From: an uncultured Lachnospiraceae bacterium
Lineage (GTDB): Bacteria > Bacillota > Clostridia > Lachnospirales > Lachnospiraceae
Reading direction: 5' to 3'
Assembly: GCA_946552115.1 (NCBI GenBank)
Contig: CAMNRH010000001.1
Span: 1-64,000, forward strand
Length of the DNA: 64,000 nt
Below, one piece after another: positions 60,344 to 64,000 of the stretch. The translations under genes were made by a program, and so were the position numbers. Position 1 is the first letter of the stretch; each line of letters starts with the position of its first letter. Below the pieces are notes generated by a model that was not told the origin of the DNA, searched no databases, and saw nothing but the letters and a program-made list of their open reading frames with translations.

Positions 60344-61228
60344 TCATACCATCAGCCGATCCATTCTTAACATTCCCCAGCCCGTCTCCGCACTTTTGCC
60401 CGGAATTCTTTCACAGCTTTGCCGGAGCTTAAGCTTCACCTCTACATTGCTCATATCCGGATACTTTGACAAAAGCAGGGCGACCGCTCCGGAAACCACC
60501 GGAGTCGCCATCGAAGACCCGCTTTTTACCGTATAGGGCTTTCGCGCCTGATAAGAAACATTATTGCAGGAGATAATCTGATAACCCGGCGCTACCAAAT
60601 CAGGCTTTACAATGCATTCCCCTGTCGGCCCGTTTCCGGAGCAGCCGGGATCCGCCCCGTCCTTAACCGCTCCTACAGTAATCACTTTCCTGCTTGTTCC
60701 CGGCACTGCAATCGTACCTTTTTTGGGACCGTAATTCCCTGCCGAAACAACAACCGTAAGTCCCATATCCCAAAGCGCTTCTACCGCCTTAAGAAGCCGT
60801 TCCTCTTTCTCGCCGTCAATCCCTGCCTTTGCCCCGACCGAAATATTGACAACCCGAAGTCCCAGCTTCCTTTCATACTCTCTTATCCACTGAATTCCGT
60901 CTAATATATGTCCGACATCTCCCTCCCCTCTTTCATTCAACACTTTTACGATACATAGGCGTGCTCCCGGCGCCATCCCGGTCAGAATACCTTTTGACGC
61001 TTTTCCGTCTCCGGCCAGTATTCCCGCTACATGTGTTCCGTGTCCACTGTCGTCGTACAGCGTCTTTTTTCCATTCACACAATCCTTAAACGCCAGGATC
61101 CGACCTTTAAAATCCGGATGCGGCGCTATCCCCGTATCCAGAACCGCTACTCCCACATTTTCCCCTCTATAGCCATAATTTCTTATATCCCCGCACCAAT
61201 AGCCTATCGCTTTTTTCACTCTGTCCAT
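60344..61228 (-). CDS. S8 family serine peptidase (subtilase)
   Basis: 294 residues with catalytic Asp in AVLDTGIAPHPDF (about 30), His in SGHGTHVAGIL (about 61), Asn in VVSAGNYGPKKG and Ser in SGSSMATPVVSGA (about 248). No signal peptide or propeptide, so it is probably an intracellular subtilase like Bacillus Isp. The N-terminus is unusual in lacking a clear inhibitory pro-peptide. ATG with TTGGAGGCT. Divergent from the J-domain gene, ends at a strong terminator. Confidence 0.93.
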   Translation of the reverse strand: MDRVKKAIGYWCGDIRNYGYRGENVGVAVLDTGIAPHPDFKGRILAFKDCVNGKKTLYDDSGHGTHVAGILAGDGKASKGILTGMAPGARLCIVKVLNERGEGDVGHILDGIQWIREYERKLGLRVVNISVGAKAGIDGEKEERLLKAVEALWDMGLTVVVSAGNYGPKKGTIAVPGTSRKVITVGAVKDGADPGCSGNGPTGECIVKPDLVAPGYQIISCNNVSYQARKPYTVKSGSSMATPVVSGAVALLLSKYPDMSNVEVKLKLRQSCERIPGKSAETGWGMLRMDRLMV

Positions 61229-61280
61229 TACATAGCCTCCAAAACTGTTTCTTCAATTAAGATATTCATAAAATTAGAAA

Positions 61281-61309
61281 TTGATTTCTTCTATATTTTG
61301 GGGTATGAT
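61281..61309 (+). promoter_or_regulatory. SigA-type promoter for the J-domain protein
   Basis: TTGATT (61281-61286), 17 bases, TATGAT (61304-61309), 42 bases before the ATG. Confidence 0.6.
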
Positions 61310-61351
61310 AATTGTGTTCGTCAGGGGACAATTCATATAAGGGGAGAATAT

Positions 61352-61987
61352 ATGGAAACAAAAAACTATTACGACATTTTAGGCGTATCTGTAAAAGCGT
61401 CTGCCGATGAGATCACATCTGCCAAAAACGCACTTGCGAAAAAATACCATCCCGATGCCAATATGCAGGACGGAATTGACACGACTGAACAGATGCAGGA
61501 AATATTAGAAGCATATGCCATCCTTTCAGACCCTGCAAAGCGTGCAGAATATGACCGGGATATTTCCGGCAGAAAGCCGGTCATGCAGACCTATGATTTA
61601 AAGCACGCCGAAGCCGAAGAGAAAGAAGCCGAATCCGGCTTTGTTGTTTACTGGAAAGCCTCCAACCAGCTCTATGATATTATCACCGAAAGCGATGAGC
61701 TCATCCGGCAGAAAGATGCCACCAGCCGCCTTGCCCAGCTTGCCGTACAGGCGCTTCCCTGCATCCTGTTATTGAGGGAGGCCCGGATTCCCGAACGTTA
61801 CTGGCTTCCGGATATTATGAACTGGCTTTTGTTTGCATCCTATAAAAACCGCAATTATACAACCGCTTACCTTCTGACACTCTATGACGAGCATACAAAA
61901 AGGGATATGACTATGATGGACGGACTGAAGCTGAAAAACCGTTCGCACAAATATGAGCACTCCGTAAAAAGACTTATGAAATATTAG
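61352..61987 (+). CDS. J-domain (DnaJ-like) protein
   Basis: 211 residues from the ATG at 61352 (GGGGAGAATAT). The N-terminal J domain (1-65) has YYDILGVSVKASADEI, KYHPDAN with the HPD tripeptide, and YDRDISG. The rest (about 75-211) is not a known DnaJ zinc or substrate domain and is mainly helical. HPD indicates Hsp70 stimulation; the client is unknown. In-frame codons further upstream have no SD. Plus-strand start of a run of small plus-strand genes. Confidence 0.9.
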   Translation: METKNYYDILGVSVKASADEITSAKNALAKKYHPDANMQDGIDTTEQMQEILEAYAILSDPAKRAEYDRDISGRKPVMQTYDLKHAEAEEKEAESGFVVYWKASNQLYDIITESDELIRQKDATSRLAQLAVQALPCILLLREARIPERYWLPDIMNWLLFASYKNRNYTTAYLLTLYDEHTKRDMTMMDGLKLKNRSHKYEHSVKRLMKY

Positions 61988-61999
61988 GATTTTCTTCTC

Positions 62000-62026
62000 A
62001 CACATCCCGGAATCACACATATTATG
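62000..62026 (+). promoter_or_regulatory. SigK-like promoter upstream of the cysteine-rich protein
   Basis: AC (62000-62001), 16 bases, CATATTATG (62018-62026), close to the mother-cell SigK consensus AC-N16-CATANNNTA with one mismatch at the last base. Transcription would start about 25 bases before the ATG. Short consensus, so only suggestive. Confidence 0.35.
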
Positions 62027-62058
62027 TAGTGTAAATAACCTATATGGAGGAATTTAGT

Positions 62059-62304
62059 ATGAGTGATTTAAGTGCTACAAACTGTGGATGTGGCTGTGAT
62101 TCAGCAATGGGAAGAGGCGGAGACTGCTGTGGTTTCGGCGGAAATAACAGCTGCCTGTGGATTATCCTGTTACTCATCTTCTGCGGCGGATGCGGCGGCG
62201 GAATGAGAAGCGGTTGCGGAAACGACAGCTGCCTGTGGATTATCCTTCTTCTTATCTTCTGCGGCGGATGCGGCTTCGGCGACGGATGCGGCTGCGACTG
62301 CTAA
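62059..62304 (+). CDS. Small cysteine/glycine-rich protein with internal duplication
   Basis: 81 residues from the ATG at 62059 (GGAGGAATTTAGT). Two copies of SCLWIILLLIFCGGCG, each followed by Gly-rich Cys clusters, preceded by an N-terminal CGCGCDSAMGRGGDCCGF. Roughly a fifth of the residues are Cys. Two hydrophobic stretches suggest membrane or aggregating behaviour. It resembles small Cys/Gly-rich spore or coat-like proteins of Clostridia (YjcZ-like in style) but I cannot assign it. Followed by a hairpin. Confidence 0.75.
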   Translation: MSDLSATNCGCGCDSAMGRGGDCCGFGGNNSCLWIILLLIFCGGCGGGMRSGCGNDSCLWIILLLIFCGGCGFGDGCGCDC

Positions 62305-62329
62305 TCTCATTTAACATCTAAGCAAATAA

Positions 62330-62355
62330 AAGGGCGGAGCAATCACTCCGTCCTT
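62330..62355 (+). terminator. Hairpin after the cysteine-rich gene
   Basis: AAGGGCGGAG / CTCCGTCCTT, with one G-T wobble, and TTCTT after it. It overlaps the 3' end of the convergent 50-residue gene at 62343-62495. Confidence 0.55.
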
Positions 62356-62495
62356 CTTAACGCTTTCTTATATTCTTCCATATAAATATTTCTTTCCTCC
62401 AGCTTTCTTTCATCCTCTTCACTTCTTTTTTTCAGCATGCAGTCTTCATCCACCTCATACACCGCGTTGCCGTCAATAATTAATTTTCTGTTCAT
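62343..62495 (-). CDS. Small charged protein (50 aa)
   Basis: A 50-residue frame on the minus strand, missed easily because of its size. Starts MNRKLIIDGNAVYEVDEDC and runs into a highly charged helical tail (KKRSEEDERKLEERN, EEYKKALRRTE). The ATG at 62495 has AAGGAGTCCTGAA, an excellent SD, and the frame fits the local codon style. Convergent with the cysteine-rich gene. Function unknown; the beta-hairpin-like N-terminus plus charged helix is seen in small conserved proteins of this group. Confidence 0.6.
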   Translation of the reverse strand: MNRKLIIDGNAVYEVDEDCMLKKRSEEDERKLEERNIYMEEYKKALRRTE

Positions 62496-62603
62496 TTTCA
62501 GGACTCCTTTATCATATATTTTACATAATTAGAGTATGAACATTTCTCATAAATTCCATTCCTTTTACATATATATTTACAACGTTAATTTAAAGGAGTG
62601 CTT

Positions 62604-62993
62604 ATGGAACAAAAACCACCGCGTCTGATGACCCCTTTCGACAACCTGGTAACGCCGCCGAATCTTTATACCCTGAAGCTGCTTCTTCCATACACTCCTC
62701 TTTCTATGCAGCGTATGCTCGGCATTTATATTAAATTTCTGGAGCTTCATCATACGTTCGAGCACTTTTACGGTTTTGGGAATCCCGATTCCTCCAGGAT
62801 ATTTGACACTCTCAAGGATTATATGAAACCAGAGGAAAAAGAAATGATGGAACAAATGGAGATGATGATGAATATGATGGAAATGACACAAAACCAGCCG
62901 GATATGTCCGATATGTCAAATCTGTTCGGCGGCATGTTCGGCGATATGTCCTGGCAGTCCGATACAGAGAAAGGAGATGACACAGATGAATGA
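62604..62993 (+). CDS. Uncharacterised Met-rich protein (129 aa)
   Basis: 129 residues from the ATG at 62604 with AAAGGAGTGCTT upstream. N-terminal part (about 1-60) folds as a helical domain (LYTLKLLLPYTPLSMQRML, LELHHTFEHFYGFG); the C-terminal half is Met-rich (EMMEQMEMMMNMMEMTQ, MSDMSNLFGGMFGDM). Thirteen or more Met residues in 60. Might bind soft metals or hydrophobic partners. It overlaps the next gene by 8 bases, so both belong to one operon. Confidence 0.65.
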   Translation: MEQKPPRLMTPFDNLVTPPNLYTLKLLLPYTPLSMQRMLGIYIKFLELHHTFEHFYGFGNPDSSRIFDTLKDYMKPEEKEMMEQMEMMMNMMEMTQNQPDMSDMSNLFGGMFGDMSWQSDTEKGDDTDE

Positions 62994-63264
62994 ATGGCTG
63001 AACCACCCCCTGATGAAAGATATGGATCCTATCAAGCTTGAGCTGATAAAAAACGCGGCAAAGCGCACCGAAGGAAAAAGCGGAAAATCACTTGCTCCTA
63101 TCATGATGTCCCTGATTACCGGAGCACAGAAAAACGGCATCCGCTTTACGCCGGATGAAATGTCAATGGTCATTTCTATTTTAAAGGAAGGAAAATCAAA
63201 AGAAGAGCAGGCACAGATTGAAAATATGGTGAATATGGTCATGTCCTATGCGAAACGAAAATAA
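62986..63264 (+). CDS. Uncharacterised helical protein (92 aa)
   Basis: 92 residues from the ATG at 62986; the SD AAAGGAG lies 9 bases upstream inside the previous gene. Predominantly helical (ELIKNAAKRTEGKSGKSLAP, GIRFTPDEMSMVISILKEG, IENMVNMVMSYAKRK). Sequential to the Met-rich protein and probably part of the same complex or pathway. Family not recognised. Confidence 0.65.
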   Translation: MNEWLNHPLMKDMDPIKLELIKNAAKRTEGKSGKSLAPIMMSLITGAQKNGIRFTPDEMSMVISILKEGKSKEEQAQIENMVNMVMSYAKRK

Positions 63265-63299
63265 GGCGGGTTTTTACCCGTCTTAGTGTGATTTTCTTA

Positions 63300-63324
63300 T
63301 CAATTTCTCAAAATAAGCCGATAT
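63300..63324 (+). promoter_or_regulatory. SigD (flagellar sigma) type promoter for the chemotaxis receptor
   Basis: GCCGATAT at 63317-63324 is an exact match to the SigD -10 consensus, with a weak TCAA at 63300-63303 as -35 (13 bases apart; the consensus spacing is about 15). It lies about 60 bases before the receptor ATG. Confidence 0.5.
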
Positions 63325-63385
63325 ATTTATGGAAATGTCATGATTTTATTACGGACATAGAAACACAAAAAAGGAGATAAAAACC

Positions 63386-64000
63386 ATGATAAACTACATA
63401 CGAAATTTAAGAATCCGATTAAAGCTCTATATTTTGGTAGGCGTAGCACTGTTTGGCATGCTAATCATCGGCGGAATGTCTTTCTCTCTTATGGGAAAAC
63501 TGAATGAAAAAACAAATGATATTTCAACAAGCTGGCTTCCCAGCATAGATACTGGAAGAGACATGGCTGCTACTATTTCTAATATCCGCTTAAATGAGCT
63601 GGGCTATCTCACCGCCATTTCCGATGAAACGGCTGACGCAAGCCTCCAGTACCTCCAAAAGGAAAAAGAGGAAATGGATACTCTTTTAGAAAAATACGGA
63701 AGCTTAATTGATAAAGAGGAAAAGTCGTTTTACAATGCCGCGCTGTCTTTCTGGGAGCAGTACAGTCGGGCAGATGAAGAATTGATGTCATTGGCGACGC
63801 AGGGACGAAAGACCGAAGCCCGCGCCATCCTTGAGGGCGAATGTACAGAGCTTTATAATTCTCTCAACGGTGCTTTTAACGATATCATTACCTATAATAC
63901 AGAGGGCAGTGACACAGAAACCGCTGAAAGCGCGTCTCTTTACAAAACAGCGATTATCCTTTTGGCGGCAATTATTATCGCCATTATCCTGATTGGCGTC
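63386..64000 (+). CDS. Methyl-accepting chemotaxis protein (N-terminal part, runs off the window)
   Basis: First 205 codons of a gene that continues beyond 64000. A cytoplasmic start (NLRIRLKLY), transmembrane helix 1 (about 13-35, LYILVGVALFGMLIIGGMSF), and an extracytoplasmic four-helix bundle (4HB_MCP type, about 36-185, e.g. SWLPSIDTGRDMAATISNIRLNELGY in pieces) precede a second transmembrane helix starting at about residue 190. HAMP and signalling domains must lie outside. SD AAGGAG 10 bases before the ATG. Preceded by a SigD-like promoter. Confidence 0.88.
   Translation, partial: MINYIRNLRIRLKLYILVGVALFGMLIIGGMSFSLMGKLNEKTNDISTSWLPSIDTGRDMAATISNIRLNELGYLTAISDETADASLQYLQKEKEEMDTLLEKYGSLIDKEEKSFYNAALSFWEQYSRADEELMSLATQGRKTEARAILEGECTELYNSLNGAFNDIITYNTEGSDTETAESASLYKTAIILLAAIIIAIILIGV

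Noticed and set aside
63264..63290. Hairpin GGCGGGT/ACCCGTC after the small helical protein gene
   Set aside because: Stem of about seven pairs with no T-run behind it; too weak to call as terminator.

Overview
The window looks like core chromosome of a spore-forming, anaerobic Firmicute of class Clostridia, most likely Lachnospiraceae. The signs are moderate GC, strong AGGAGG-type ribosome binding sites, frequent TTG/GTG starts, a GerW (YtfJ) sporulation protein, an Rnf complex in the clostridial order C-D-G-E-A-B, a sodium-pumping decarboxylase cluster and a KhpA-RimM-TrmD-RplS operon. The family assignment is inference from gene content and style; no rRNA is present. Most genes lie on the minus strand. 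No stretch longer than about 300 bases lacks a gene, and there is no CRISPR array, complete insertion sequence, prophage or integrase.

Layout. 0-7.1 kb: a minus-strand wall and spore block (RodA/FtsW, penicillin-binding protein, a small conserved-looking protein, DUF2953, GerW, a tiny membrane protein) with a U32 peptidase-like RNA hydroxylase homologue. 7.1-11.3 kb: zapA, ruvAB, a Gx transporter/NusG-domain-II pair and a divergent ApbE flavin transferase. 11.3-17.4 kb: two small membrane proteins and the six-gene Rnf operon. 17.5-22.4 kb: an operon rpiR-type regulator / FAD oxidoreductase / cmk / ispH / rpsA. 22.6-24.8 kb: a secreted protein with three lysine-rich Ig-like repeats. 25.1-30.4 kb: a biotin-dependent Na+-pump decarboxylase cluster holding two different carboxyltransferases. 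30.5-36 kb: a YcxB-like protein, a peptide symporter, a divergent Xaa-Pro aminopeptidase and an amidohydrolase. 36-39.7 kb: a 2-isopropylmalate synthase with an AraC-type DNA-binding domain fused to its C-terminus, and a sodium:solute symporter. 39.8-48.5 kb: mgsA, a hexapeptide-repeat protein, topB, ppk, asd, argH, queH. 48.6-50.1 kb: an ABC ATPase/permease pair with no binding protein. 50.2-56.1 kb: a GNAT, tRNA-Thr(CGU), MscS channel, pgeF, yraN, rnhB and two signal peptidases around rbgA. 56.1-60.3 kb: the ylxM-ffh-rpsP-khpA-rimM-trmD-rplS translation/secretion operon. 60.3-64 kb: an S8 protease, a J-domain protein, a cysteine-rich small protein, small proteins of unknown function and the start of a chemotaxis receptor.

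How it works together. Rnf (reduced ferredoxin to NAD, pumping Na+ or H+) with its flavin loader ApbE, the Na+-translocating decarboxylase and a Na+-coupled symporter suggest a cell whose energetics use ion gradients, fed by amino acids and peptides (peptide symporter, Xaa-Pro peptidase, amidohydrolase).

The most unusual object is the LeuA-AraC fusion (36054-38042): a leucine-pathway enzyme with its presumptive leucine-sensing domain placed directly before a complete two-helix-turn-helix DNA-binding domain, and an inverted repeat in its own leader. Other points of note are the hybrid transcarboxylase / Na+-pump gene set, the FtsW/PBP long out-of-frame overlap, a promoter whose -35 box is built from a terminator arm, a cysteine tail on RnfE, and two small genes (79-225 and 62343-62495) that are easily missed.
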